Assembly (NCBI RefSeq): GCF_964340395.1
Contig: NC_135554.1
Span: 11,104,975 to 11,168,974, forward strand
Direction of reading: 5' to 3'
DNA from: Glandiceps talaboti
Lineage: Eukaryota > Hemichordata > Enteropneusta > Spengelidae
DNA: 64,000 nucleotides
The stretch's first letter is position 1; each line of letters begins with the position of its first letter. The notes below the pieces were generated by a model. That model had not been told where the DNA came from. It was given only the letters and a program-made list of their open reading frames with translations, and did no database searches. Shown one piece after another: positions 11,787 through 23,599 of this stretch. A program made the position numbers and the translations under genes.

Positions 11787-11969
11787 CAAAACATGTAACT
11801 GCACTAGAACTCCAAGTCCCACTGTTACATGTGATATCAACATAACTTGATCCATCACTTGTATGATAACCATTATTACAGGTGTATCTACAGTTATCAC
11901 CATTTACATATGGAGATGGAGAACATGATCTTGTTGCTTGTGTTCCTGCTGGTGGTGCAGAGCAATCAG
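11787..11969 (-). CDS. Gene A exon: sushi domain 6
   Basis: A 183 bp phase 1-1 exon encoding ADCSAPPAGTQATRSCSPSP, then YVNGDNCRYTCNNGYHTSDG, then SSYVDITCNSGTWSSSAVTC and FG. Six cysteines and the GTW motif are intact. It resembles domain 8 (both 61 residues with an SP-P insertion after the second cysteine), so this longer form is a sub-type within the array. Acceptor TTTTCAG, donor GTAAGT. Confidence 0.92.
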
Positions 11970-12293
11970 CTGAAAATAAAAAGCTATTTTAAGACCTAAA
12001 TGCAATGACAGTATGCCGTATTCCAGTTACTGGAGTTCCAGTTCTCAGATAAGCACCACAAGAGGGCACACCACATTTCACAAAGTGATGGCTAAAATTT
12101 GTGTCATGGCCACTGGTTGCATGAAGCAATGAATGGAATGTGTGTGAAAGAACTCTGAATGTCCAAAACAGAGTAGTACAGTAGTGGTTAGGCATGTTTT
12201 GATTACTGATAGTCACTAATAAAATAATATTGTAGGAACAACATAGAGAATGTGTGGTAACTTATTGTCTGCTGTCAATGTTCATACATTTAA

Positions 12294-12555
12294 TATCATA
12301 ACTAGGCCAAAGCCCTTAAGCTCGCACAGCTGGGTAGATTCATTTGTGAGCGGCTGCCTCACGATGATATCATAGATAGCGCTCTCAGCATGGAGATTGC
12401 ACTTCATACATACAACACGCATGCGCATGCATAGTCATTGTACCGCAATGCATCCCTGGGTAAAACCACCAAAAAAACATCACATAGTATATAGGACATG
12501 CATGCGTACTAGATATTGAGCGCTATGCTGCCGCTTGCGGGGGCTGTGCGAGCTA
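12294..12555 (+). mobile_element. TTAA-flanked MITE, 262 bp (family member 1)
   Basis: The body starts TATCATAACTAGGC and ends GCTGTGCGAGCTA, with TTAA on both sides (12290-12293 and 12556-12559). Both ends contain an AGCTCGCACAG-type core in inverted orientation, about 20 bp inside on the left. The middle contains the block with GCATCCCTGGG shared with the other two copies. It is too short to code. TTAA target duplication is known for piggyBac and Kolobok DNA transposons; the termini do not show a piggyBac-like CCC start, so the superfamily is open. Confidence 0.75.
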
Positions 12556-13107
12556 TTAAACAAAAAAATGTATGTGCATAAAATAAACCATAAACAAATA
12601 GCTATAAATATACATTCAAATATAACAAAAACTCTGTCTCTTGATACATCCAATACATATGGTATGGCATCACAACACTGCACCATGGCCACCTTTAAGC
12701 AACAGTTATTTAATTTGTTAGAAATGATTCTCGCTATTGCATGCCATGAGTTGTATTGTGTCATCTTGTGGTAGAAAAACTTGCTTGTGTAGCTGTACAT
12801 GTAACACATAAGAAATGAAATACCTTAAGGTTTACTGGCTCTAAAATCTGTTCCTTCATTGACCTGAACATGTTGAATTGCACACAAACATAACCAATTT
12901 AGGACACTTTGAAATGATATGTGGCAAACACTGTGACTGAAAATGCCTGACCTAGCCTGTGTCTAGATATTGGATATTCAATGTCCATGTATATAGTTAG
13001 TCTAGTTCCTATATATGTTTGTACATCTAATGTATGATAACTACAATCATCTCCATTAGAAGTCCCAAATTGATTTATGGTTGAGATCAATAGTTCAATG
13101 TAGGGTA

Positions 13108-13427
13108 AAAACTAAATTCTTTTAGTGTGGGGGTGGGGGTGAGACGTCTTTTATAATGAAATCTGTTCTGTACCCTAATACAAACAATGCTAAAAATGTC
13201 AGATTGAAAAAATGGGGGAAAAAAATTGTTACGCATGGCACTAAAATACATTTATTGTGCCAATAAAAGAGCTATTTTTCCTCACTACATACTTGCTTTG
13301 TATTCATAGCACTACATAATACTACATACTGATTTGAAATTGATTGTGCTGTGTGGAACAATTTTACCAATTTAGTAGAAGGGGATGGGGAAGGGGTTCT
13401 GAGGCCTTACTAAAAGAATTAGTTTTT
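13108..13427 (+). mobile_element. TA-flanked MITE, copy 1 (about 320 bp)
   Basis: Terminal inverted repeats AAAACTAAATTCTTTTAGT and its near complement (ACTAAAAGAATTAGTTTTT) bound the element, with TA on each side. A second copy lies inverted at 39045-39394. The TA target and size suggest a Tc1/mariner-type non-autonomous element. There is no coding capacity. Confidence 0.7.
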
Positions 13428-14254
13428 TACCTACTGATCTCACCCCTAATGTGTTGATTTATCATACATGTACAAATTATTGAACTGTTACTTTGAATAG
13501 CTATAGTACGAACTACACGTCTTATCAAAAATTACTTTCCAGTGTTTGTGTTTCACTTCTTCTCTGATACCTGTGACCATCACCAAGTTTAATACATGTT
13601 ACCAGGCTACATGTGAAACCCCCTTTTCTCTTGCTATTGTTTTACTCCATAAACTACCAAGAAAGAAATATTTCCAAGGTGAATACAATATTAATCGGAT
13701 TCTCGGAGAATATATATTATGTGAATGACTGATAAACAAAGTTATAAACACGGATTTGTTTGATGATTATTTAGTAGCCAGGACTTCTATCATACTGACA
13801 CGGTGCAAAGTCATAAGGAAAATTAGATTTTACATCTCCCCTGGAATATCTAGTATCCACAATGAGTGACTGTATACTGCAAGTAAAATTTTGTCAGCAG
13901 ATCATAATATTACATTTCCTTGGTATTAGAATGTATTTATTTTCAAGGCTATCATGTTGCCAGCAATATACTGGACAACATAGCCAATAGTAAGTGAATT
14001 GAATTAATAATCTAGTTTAGAAACTGTTGTAGTACAGAAAACATTTTTATGACATTTTTTAATTTCTATTTTGAAACCAATGACATTTATCACATTTCAT
14101 TATTCAAAACCTTTCAAAAATATTTTGGTTAAAATTAGCAGTGTGGTCAATGAATGGGGTGGGGGTGGAGTTTGAGTCAGTGCAAATTATGAACAGGACA
14201 AACAAGTGCCTTGAGGAGTGCAAACATGCACATGTATGGAAAGCCACAGTTATG

Positions 14255-14279
14255 GTAACCCTAACCCTAACCCTAACCT
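14255..14279. repeat. Short interstitial telomere-like run
   Basis: About three and a half CCCTAA units in a row (TAACCCTAACCCTAACCCTA). It is too short to indicate a chromosome end. Confidence 0.8.
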
Positions 14280-15529
14280 AAAGAAAACAATACATTGACT
14301 ATATGATGCGGACATATCTTTATATGATGTAAACAATTCATTATATGATGCAAGTACATCATTATGTGTGACAGCTATTGACATGGGTTTACAAGTATGT
14401 TATCTCCATTTATAATATTGTACTTGATAATTAGCTGATTTAATCAATATTAATAGTTCACTCAATCTAAGAGATATCCTAGAACTTTTGGTCACTAAAA
14501 CATGAATAATGTGTATGTCCGTGAAGAGACAACCATACTTCTCACAGAGTTCCTATCTAAAGAGCTTTATACATATGAAACAATGGATTTTGGTTAGCAA
14601 TTTACCAGATACATTTAAAATAACTGAAAATGTAACATGTAAAATTAACTATGCAGTGTGAGAGGTATTATGCTTTGAGAATAGAGTGTCTTTTGCAAGA
14701 ACAAAAAGAGTGTTTCTTGTCAACAGATGGGGGGGGGGGGTCATTTTGGTTTTTTTATTTGTCAGAGGGGGTGGTGGATTGTTTTGTGGATGAATTGCAT
14801 GGGGGTCACTCTTTTTAAGTATGAGATGAACAAAAGTCATCGGTCCATCCCTGGCCGTAAAAACTGATTGCTCCCTAATCATCACTGAACTGAACAATGT
14901 TTGTGTAGTCTCTTGCTTAACAATAACACATGACATTCTACATGGATTGATGGGTATTGCAGCACTAGAAGAAATCCATGTTTATAACTATTAAAACATA
15001 CAGCAACATCAGAAACATCAAGTCAACATTTTAGAAAATACAAATGTATATCAGTTTGAAAGATAGTGGGGAGCAGAGACTAGACTTGGTTCAGTGTCAT
15101 ATCATCTTCTGAAGGCAGCCCTTTCTGAAGTATCCATTGATTATCAATTTCCCTTTCGATCTGTAGAACACATATTTCCATAACTATTGTGAAGGTATGG
15201 TCTATGTGCACTTACACGTAATCTATTAAATGTTTAATATTCGCATTAGATTAGGATAATAATTGTATTGAGCTGAGAAGGACAGCAGATCTCTCTGCTA
15301 ATAGTAGTAAGGATACTAAGATGAGTCAGGAGAATTTGCCTGAATATGTACGAGATTCATATCATACTCGTTCCATTTTTTGTGACAATTGTATTTTATT
15401 CATAAGTCTGCAAATAACTAATTGTATATGCTGCAAACTAACTAAAGTAGAACACCAGTAGAATATAAAAATAACACCAATGGCACATACTTTACATGTA
15501 GCACAACTGTATAGTTTATGTATTTATAT

Positions 15530-15990
15530 TTTTTTAAATGCTTGCCTAACCGTCAATGTTGTTATTGTTCTATATATATCATTTCATTGTTGGCATGGGC
15601 TACTTGCTAGGCATATGAGTTCATTTGCTAAATGTTTATCCATTTGCCTGTCGAGCCCTGTTGTCATCTTTACTACATACACCATCGTTTGGCTGTTGTT
15701 AGGGCATATGTGTATACATTTTTGAATGTTGAGTCACTTGTCTATAAATCCTTGTTGTTGCAAAGATTTACACGCCATCAAGGCTAGGCATAGTTGCGTA
15801 CATTTTTGGAATGTTTATTCACTTGCCTACCCATCCCTGTTTTCAGCTTTGCAATATATAACATCATTTGGCTGTTGCTAAGGGTGTATACTTGTTGCTA
15901 GGCACATTTGCATACAATTTTTTAATGTTGTCTTCTTTAGCCTATCCAACAGTGTTGTTATATTTGCAAAACATACTGACATTTACTTGT
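15530..15990 (-). repeat. Degenerate tandem repeats, about 113 bp unit
   Basis: Units read (on the plus strand) like ACTTGCCTACCCATCCCTGT, then a TTTGCAATATA segment, then TTTGGCTGTTGCTA, then TTGCTAGGCA. The same family occurs reverse-oriented at 46430-46985 and 51845-52345. It belongs to the composite repeat described at 45851. Confidence 0.7.
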
Positions 15991-16689
15991 TTTTATTTCT
16001 CAAATTTGAAGTCTCTAATGGTTTGGAATAAATGTTTACTTGAAATTGAGCATTTCTTTTGTCTCTGTGTTATTCTGATTGGTTGATGGCGATAGACTTT
16101 CTCTCTCTTCAAACTATACATTAGCAAATACTTCAGGTGATACTGGTTTTCTCCAGTGAGGATAAAATTGTATTGAGTTAAATTTATGATTGTCAATAAA
16201 CCATAGACAAAAGTGCACATCCATGCCCCAATAACAACTGATCTGATCTACATTTACAATGTTTGGTTTCTTCAACATTTAACTGTTTGGTTTGATTTGA
16301 CACGTCTGGTTTGATTTGACCATCAGTCTGTCAATTGATTGTATGCATCCCCTTTGTTACCTTTATGAAAATTATAGTTGTTTGGTTGTTACTCATGGCA
16401 AGACTATGGGTTTCTAACCATTCACACAGTGCATGTGTTATACAGACACATAATGTATGAAAGCTTGCATGCAATTCTAACATATATCTTAATTGACTGG
16501 TTGCTGTGAATGGAATAGACAATGACACTCTGTGTGTGATGATACCCTGTATTTGTTAAGATGAAATACACGTCATCAATTTTACAAAATTTGATTACAG
16601 TAATGATCTATATAAAATCCAATACTTATATCCACATGGAATATCTAAGATCAAAAAGTAAACATTGCTAAATTACCAAAAATACTTAC

Positions 16690-16869
16690 CAATACAGATA
16701 ACACTACTACTACTCCAAGTCCCACTGTTACATGTGATATCAACTGTACTTGATCCATCACTGGTGAGATAACCATTATTACAGGTGTATTGACAGCTTT
16801 CACCATGTAAATAAGGTGCTGTACATGAACTTGATGCTTGTGTTCCTGTCGGTGGTGTGCCACAATCGG
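16690..16869 (-). CDS. Gene A exon: sushi domain 5
   Basis: A 180 bp phase 1-1 exon encoding ADCGTPPTGTQASSSCTAPY, LHGESCQYTCNNGYLTSDGS, then STVDITCNSGTWSSSSVICI. It is near-identical to the exons at 19538, 31575, 57549 and 63393, including long stretches of flanking intron. Six cysteines, GTW motif, acceptor TTTTCAG and donor GTAAGT are all intact. Such a close match points to recent duplication or gene conversion. Confidence 0.93.
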
Positions 16870-19537
16870 CTGAAAAATAAATATGACATGCATCATATTA
16901 CAATATCATTTTTAATTGCTTTGCAGATAAATCATCAATTATAATTGCTTTCAAGTTGCAAAAATATTATACATTCAGTTACCAAAAGGAGATCATTTGA
17001 TTTGAAAAGGATTAATATACAAATGCAGTCTATCATTATTTTGAATAAATCTTGGATAAAGTTATACCAGTAATAAATCTGGAGTCACCAGACATAAATA
17101 TACGGGAAAGCGACAGACATTTGTACAGACTGTACCATGTACATTATATAGTGACTGTGTTTATCCAGTTTATTTACAAATCATTTCCTTTATGTACAAT
17201 GACAAATTTTCTGGTAAACATTTTTTTAAAATATAGACCTCAAAATAACATTCTCACACACACATTCACCGAGCCTTGACATATGGAAGAACAGGATGAG
17301 CACATCATGTGCTACCATTACTACAATTAGCACATACCTTATTAAGTGTGCAAATAAGTAATTGTGCATACTGCTAACTAACTAAAGCAGCACACTGTAG
17401 AACATTTTTAAAATGGTGCCAATGGCACTGTAGCACACATGTATACAGTTCATTCTTTTTTAATGCTGATTCACCTGCCTAATCATCAATTTTGTTATCT
17501 TTCCAATATACATTGTCATTTCACTGATGCTAAGGGCAAAGATTGAGATGCAAGTGCATAACTGTAAATTTCTGCACAGCAATCATGTTTTGGAGACAAA
17601 ATGTTTCTATTTAACTTTTCAGTTCAAAAATTAATTGAAGATTATTGGGGAGGTTCTAGTTTATAAGATGAGAGAGTTACTGTAAGTCTCAGATTAGTAA
17701 CTTTGGAGTCTTAATAGCTCGCTCAGCAGCAGCAAAGCTGCCGCGTAGCGGCTTAATGAGTAGTACGCATGCGCATCGTATATTCTATGTGAAAAAAATT
17801 GGTGGTTGCCCCAGGGATGCATTACGGTTCACAGTGACTACACATGCGCCTTCCATATACTACGTGCATTCTCCACGTGCTACCGTATCATTGTAAAGCA
17901 TAGGCGACATAACATCACCATGCATTGCAATATTGTAACAGTAGGCCTATTGGCACGATTATCGTAACATTGTAACGAGTATCGAGGCATCACTGTACGT
18001 ACCTCAAGGAGAAATTGTTACACTATTTGGAAGTTTGATGCATGGCGGTACGCGATACGGACCACAGATGACATAGTGCAGTTTAATTTCCGGGTTGTGG
18101 AAGTGTGGTTTTGACATTTATATTGTCGATAATTGATTTTTTTTACATGTTCTAAAAACAATAACTACTTTCCTATGTTTGTTGGTACAGTAACATTCCT
18201 AAATCATCGAGTTGAATTGAGAAATCGTGATGTTCGGCAACATGTCAACAAAACATTTGTCCAAAGACCAACGTACATTGGTGGAGGGTCTATGATAAGT
18301 TGGCTGATTGAAAATGAACAATATTAATCTAATGGCTATGATGGTTTTTGAAACCAACAACTGCAAAGAGTGTTGACTTTCTTAAATTCCCGCCCATGTC
18401 AGATAATTAGATGCCAGCCATTCAATAAAATAAATTTTGATGGTCATTACCCCCGGAAAATGACCCAAATCAAGTGTATCAACTTTGGCCCAGGCAGCCG
18501 GTCACAAATGAATCTACCCTGCGCGAGCTTATGGGCTTTGCCTAGTTATGATATTAATATGATCAGAATACATGGCATATTACTAATCTGATCACTTTGT
18601 CTCCAAAAGTCCATCTGCTATACACCAAGTAACATCACCAACAAGTTCTATTGTAAGTAGTGTTCACAAACACAAACTTCAAACTTCACAATGTCTTTAG
18701 ATCTACACAATAAATTGAACCACAATTCAGTTGTGTGAATTACAAATCCACTAATTAGGTGTTGTTACAGTAGCACATTTTAGGGGGCAAGGGTTCAAGG
18801 TGAATTTCTGATGAATTTGTGCCCACACTCAAAATACATTGAGTTTCTGGTATCTGCAAATTTGAAGTCCCTAATTGTTTGGTACGTTTTTTACTTGAAA
18901 TTAAGCATTTCTTTTGTTTCTCTCTTCTTCGTGTCTGATTCCTGATGCCAATAGTCTTTCTTCAAACTATACATTAGCAATTACTTCACGTGAGAGTGGT
19001 TTTCTCCAATGAGGATAAAATTGTGTTAAAGATAAATTTATGATTATCAATAAACCATCTATACACAAAGGTGCACATCCAGCCCCAATATCAGCCGATC
19101 TCTTCTATATGTAGTGTTTGATTCCTTGAATGTTCAACTGTTTGGTTTGTTTTGACACCTTATAATAGTGGAACATCATTCAGTCTGTCACATGATTGTA
19201 TCCACCCCATTTGTTACCTTTATTATAGTTGTTTGGTAGTTTCGATGGTAAGACTATGGTTTTTGAACCATTCACACAGTGTGTTATACATACACATATA
19301 ATGTATGAAAGCTTGCATGCAATTCTAATTTATATCTTAATTGACTGGTTGCTGTGATTGGAATAGACAATGACTCTCTCTGTGTGATGATACCCTGTAT
19401 TTTTTAAGATGAAATACACGTCATCAACTTTACAAAATTTGATTACAGTAATGATCTATATAAAATCCAATACTTATATCCACATGGAATATCTAAGATC
19501 AAAAAGTAAACATTGCTAAATTACCAAAAATACCTAC
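16870..19537 (-). other. Intron with sushi-module flank and a TTAA element
   Basis: 16870 to about 17710 and 18554-19537 are copies of the sushi-module flanks also found at 30.6-33.1 kb and, inverted, at 54.5-57.5 kb. Between them sits the TTAA element at 17715-18553. No exon was seen. Confidence 0.7.
17715..18553 (-). mobile_element. TTAA-flanked element, 839 bp (family member 2)
   Basis: The body runs from TAGCTCGCTCAGC to TTATGATA with TTAA at 17711-17714 and 18554-18557. It is in the opposite orientation to the copies at 12294 and 19746. Paralogous module copies at about 30640-30660 and (inverted) 54730-54755 lack it, reading straight through GGAGTCTTAATATTATGATC, apart from a 3 bp difference. 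It lacks the nested 2.5 kb insertion found in the third copy, so its 18321-18340 region preserves the pre-insertion site of that nested element. Confidence 0.85.
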
Positions 19538-19717
19538 CAATACAGATAACACTACTACTACTCCAAGTCCCACTGTTACATGTGATATCAACTGTACTTG
19601 ATCCATCACTTGTATAATAACCATTATTACAGGTGTATTGACAGCTTTTACCATGTAAATAAGGTGCTGTACATGAACTTGATGCTTGTGTTCCTGTCGG
19701 TGGTGTACCACAATCAG
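19538..19717 (-). CDS. Gene A exon: sushi domain 4
   Basis: A 180 bp phase 1-1 exon encoding ADCGTPPTGTQASSSCTAPY, LHGKSCQYTCNNGYYTSDGS, then STVDITCNSGTWSSSSVICI. It differs from domain 5 at only a few residues. The six cysteines and tryptophan are conserved. Acceptor TCTTTCAG, donor GTAGGT. The intron upstream of it (to 23420) is inflated by a 3.3 kb insertion. Confidence 0.93.
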
Positions 19718-20919
19718 CTGAAAGAGAAGTGATATCGTCATATAATATCATAACTAGGCAAAGCCCATAAGCTCGCGCAGGATAGATTTATTTGTGACCG
19801 GCTGCCTGGGCCAGGGATCGTACACTTGATTTGGGTCATTTTCCAGGGGTGTTGACCATCAGAATATATTTTATTGAATGACATCTCACTCTCTGACATG
19901 GACGAGAAGTAATTAACAACGGCTCTCACAATATGTCACAAAATATTTTAAGAAAGTCAACACTCTATGCAGTTTTTGGTTTCAAAAAATACTATAGCCA
20001 TTAGGCTGCTTTCACAAAAACTTGTTGGGGGGGGGGGGGTCGGGAGATTTTTCGTAAAACCCTAATTTTTTTCAAGTACCCCCCTGCCATATTCCCAATT
20101 TTTTCAAGTACCCCCCTGCCAAAGCTCCAAAAATTTCATGTACTCCCCCCCTACCCGAATAACTCTTTTTTGGAATACTATTCCTGTGCGTTAACATTCC
20201 ATACCAAGTACAAAACTGTACATAATACACTTAGTACCAACTTTGTCCATTATATATATATAATCAATTTGTATAATGTGTGTGTATATATATACACAAA
20301 CACCAGTTAAAACAAATGTTAACCAGTGCATTGCCTTTCCAAAAAACAACATATACTTGTAAATGAATTACACTTTGAAAAACTCTTGTAAAATGATTAG
20401 CAGACCAAATGAGTCTTTGTTTTCTGTTCAATATTGTATTAGTACATTATACTAGTAGTGTTACAGTTGAATGTCATTTTAGTTGTATTTGCAAATATTG
20501 TGATGCACATGTTATCTAAAGAGAGTTTTATACTGTATTGTTCCAGTTCAGTTTCCTAAATATGTGCTAAAAGAAATCAAATTGGTCTAAATAACACTGA
20601 AAAAACTCTTAATAAAATGCATTGCCATGTACCCCGTTCTTGTTTGATGTAAATTAGTTCAATATAATGTCAAAAGAAAATAAATGTATGACTCAAAAAT
20701 GCCAGCCACATTTCATCTAACAGAATAGGAATCAAGTGATATATATTAGTGGTAATGATAATTAAGATGGCCCTATTATCATAGTAATTGTATATCTTAA
20801 TGACCCTGGTAATACATTTACCTTGTAAGAGCCTGATTATTGGACTGGTTTTGACGTTAGATTACAAAGGTGAATGCAGGATTTTAAACAAAGTCTCATA
20901 ATGTGTTTATTTAAATTTT

Positions 20920-21521
20920 TTATTTCCAAGTGGTAGCCCCCCTTCCAAATCTTGTGTATATAAACATGGCATTGTCATCATCATCATCATCAGACCCAAT
21001 TTCTCCTTCAACTTCATCAGAGTTGGAACTAGCTGTATAGTCATTCTCACTGTCACTGTCATCAGATGACAAATCACTCTCACTTTCTTTAGATTGATAA
21101 TAGTGGCATCTTACAACCTCAACTTTGTCTATTTTGTGCATTCCTGCCACAGCTGGAATTTCATAGTTGGAAAGGTACTTATCAAGTTCTTTCACTTTCA
21201 ATTTGGAAATGTCACCGTTTCTGACAAGCGCATCCCAGTCATATTCATCAAATTGTTTTCAGCATGTTGCTCCCTTTCTTTCATTCTTTTTCTTTCCCGC
21301 ATAGAAGCAAGTGTTCTCTGTTGTTCTAAATGAAGGATTGCTCCCTTTAATATCTCTTTCTTGACACACAGTTTCTTGCTCAATTCGTCAAGTTTCTCAA
21401 CATTTTTACTTGACACTAACCCTTTACTATACAGGTGTTTTAGTTGTGCACGGGGTTGGAAGTTATCTGGTGGTCTTTCACTACCATCATCTCTTGTTAA
21501 TGGTGTTGAGAATACATCCAT
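20920..21521 (-). pseudogene. Transposon-associated protein with SAP-like motif, frameshifted
   Basis: Two minus-strand reading frames abut near 21240. The upstream one begins MDVFSTPLTRDDG and has a charged helical segment (VSSKNVEKLDELSKKLCVKK, then ILHLEQQRTLASMRERKRM). The downstream frame continues as YDWDALVRNGDISKLKVKEL followed by DKYLSNYE and HKIDKVEVVRCHYY, an arrangement like a SAP-type motif, then a very acidic Ser/Asp tract and a TRFGRGATTWK end. The second frame is open before its first ATG, so a single-base loss near 21250 is likely. I recall similar C-terminal modules in uncharacterised mobile-element proteins of marine invertebrates, but this is from memory and unverified. 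A separate short frame at 21700-21903 could be another piece. Confidence 0.55.
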
Positions 21522-22216
21522 ATAGTGTCAAAGTTTATTTATTTATCTTTATATTTACAAGTAATAGTATATTCATGCAAAGTTGAAAAGTATGTGCAAA
21601 AAACTTATTTTACTTTTTCTCTGTTAACTCAGCTTGTGAGATATTGTCTTCTGTTTCACATATAGCAGACGTTGCCAATATGCTAATTTTAGGAAATATT
21701 TAGAATGTGTTATTAAACGTTTGTGTTGAAATTATAGTCGTATCTACAGGATGAAAAAGTACCTTGCACAGAAGTTTTGATACTTGCCAAGTATGTTTTA
21801 GTGCAGGTGCATCTTTTACATTTTGATGGCAGGCTGAGATGAACCTTTTCCAACTCCTTTTTTTAACTTCCACGAGCTGCAAATGTAAAATGTTGTCTGT
21901 CATATTTGTCTGTCATTTAATACTAGTAAGAATTTACATGAAAAAAGTTACATATCATTGTGATAACCACAAACCAAAACAAAGTCATGTCACAAAGAAT
22001 ATCTTCAGTACAGTGTAAAGGTAATTTCACACATTAAATGAACCAAATTTCAGTAGATAGTAGTGTACATGAAAGGTATTTTCAGACAAAAAACAATCTG
22101 TACCACTCAATTCGCCCATTTCAATTTATCATTACATTAACAGTTTATTAAAAGAAAATTAAAATTTGACTGTTTTTGTTTTTCATTTTACTAACTTGTG
22201 AACATCTGTTGTTTGT

Positions 22217-22231
22217 AGCCGCCGCCGCCGC

Positions 22232-22271
<40 letters not shown>

Positions 22272-22272
22272 G
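22217..22272. repeat. (GCC)n/(GTT)n microsatellite
   Basis: Four GCC units followed by about 14 GTT units, inside the nested element. Confidence 0.95.
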
Positions 22273-23419
22273 AAAAAGGAAGACCAACATTTTAAAAGCT
22301 TATTTTCCCATGTTTGAAAAGTCATGATGTCAATTTATTTTCAAGTACCCCCCCCCCCTACAACCCATAACATTTTTTTCAGGTACCCCCCCCCCACACA
22401 CTATCCATATATTTTCAAGTCCCCCCCCCTAAAATCTCCCGACCCCCCCCCCCCCCTAACAAGTTTTTGTGAAAGCAGCCTTAGGTTAATATTGTTCATT
22501 TTCCATCAGCCAACATATCATATATCCTCCACCAACGTTGGTCTTTGGCCAAATATTTTGTTGGCATGTTGCCGAACATCGCGATTTCTCAATTCAACTC
22601 GATGATTTAGGAATGTTACTATACCAACAAACATAGGAAAGTAGTTATTCTTTTTAGAACATGTAAACAAAATTCAATTATCGACAATATAAATGTCAAA
22701 TCCGCACTTCCACAACCCGGATATTCAACTGCGCTATGTCATCAGTGGTCTGTATCGCGTAATGTGCGTCAAATTTTCAAATAGTGTAACAATTTCTTTG
22801 GGTACAGTGATGCCTCAATACTCGTTACAATGTTACAATAATCGTGCCAACAGGCCTACTGTTACAATATTGCAATGCATGACGATTTTATGTCGCCTAT
22901 ATACATGATAAGACGACCGGAGTAGTAGTGTGCAATGCATCCCTGGGAGAACCACCAATTTTTTTCGCATAGTATACACGACGCGCACGCTTACTAGTCA
23001 TTGAGCCGCTACCAGCGCTATTAACACACTGTGGAAACATACAACCATGTACTAGAATCAATTGATGCATGGTTGCATAATCATACACCTACACTAAAAT
23101 GCTGTATATGATTAGCAATTATTGTCAACATTAAATGGCATATTTAATTTTAACTTGAATTTTTTTTATATAAATATTTAATCTTTGAGTATGTTGAAAG
23201 AGACCTCACTCCTTCAACAACTGGATGATTATTTAGTTATAAGATTACATAGATGTACTGACAGTATTATTTTGATAATGATTTTAAACTAAATTATTTC
23301 TGAAGTGAAGAGACTCTAGCTGTTATTTTGATCCAATGGAGCATGCATCAACATCAGCATTATACAAGAATAGGCACAGCAATGTAGAGTGTTTGTGAAT
23401 TGTGTTGAGTGCCACCTAC

Positions 23420-23599
23420 CAACACATGTGATTGTACTGCTACTACTCCAAGTCCCAACGATACATGTGATATCAACTGTACTTAATCCATTTATTGTAT
23501 GATAACCAGTATCACAGGTGTATCTACAGTTTTCTCCATGTAGATAAGGTGCTGTGCATGAACTTGATGCTTTGGTTACTGTAGGGTTACCACAATCAG
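23420..23599 (-). CDS. Gene A exon: sushi domain 3
   Basis: A 180 bp phase 1-1 exon encoding ADCGNPTVTKASSSCTAPYL, HGENCRYTCDTGYHTINGLS, then TVDITCIVGTWSSSSTITCV. All six cysteines and the tryptophan are present. It is the duplicate of domain 7 (10776-10955): both share the PTV-K start and the CVG end. Substitutions such as SDGSS to INGLS show it has diverged more than the domain 4/5 type. Acceptor TTTCCAG, donor GTAGGT. Confidence 0.92.

Larger units (their letters stand above)
11970..16689 (-). other. Long intron (4.7 kb) with mobile elements
   Basis: It contains the small TTAA element (12294-12555), a TA-flanked MITE (13108-13427), a short telomere-like run (14255-14279), a G-rich stretch near 14728, and a degenerate cluster of about 113 bp repeats (15530-15990). 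From about 15990 the sequence is the downstream flank of the duplicated sushi module. No additional exon was recognised. Confidence 0.6.
20004..22480 (-). mobile_element. Nested 2.5 kb DNA element with TTA duplication and poly-G/C inverted ends
   Basis: The ends are inverted repeats: GGCTGCTTTCACAAAAACTT followed by a run of G and TCGGGAGATTTT on the left, and the reverse complement on the right, with poly-C tracts and CAAGTACCCCCC motifs just inside both ends. TTA flanks both sides (20001-20003, 22481-22483), and the un-inserted site has one TTA (18330-18332, reverse strand). A 3 bp TTA/TWA duplication and a GG-starting inverted repeat fit PIF/Harbinger-like elements. It encodes a broken protein gene (20920-21521) but no DDE transposase was recognised. 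Confidence 0.75.
19746..23020 (+). mobile_element. TTAA-flanked element, 3.3 kb (family member 3), with nested insertion
   Basis: Left end TATCATAACTAGGC and right end CCAGCGCTA match the 262 bp and 839 bp relatives; flanks are ATAA on the left (one mismatch) and TTAA on the right. The paralogous intron at 10269-10272 has a single uninterrupted TTAA between the same flanking sequences, which defines the insertion exactly. Without the nested element (20004-22480) the body would be about 800 bp, the same as family member 2. No transposase was recognised in the outer element, so it is probably non-autonomous. Confidence 0.85.

Noticed and set aside
14255-14279. Chromosome end
   Set aside because: Only about three and a half telomere-like units are present, inside an intron.
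16651-16896. Open frames such as QLIVAHHRQEHKHQVHVQHL across sushi exons
   Set aside because: These are the wrong frame of the sushi exons; the cysteine-containing frame with correct splice phase is the real one. The same applies at 10070, 19499, 31536, 55569, 57522 and 63366.
22324-22605. Proline-rich open frame
   Set aside because: It comes from the poly-C termini of the nested element.
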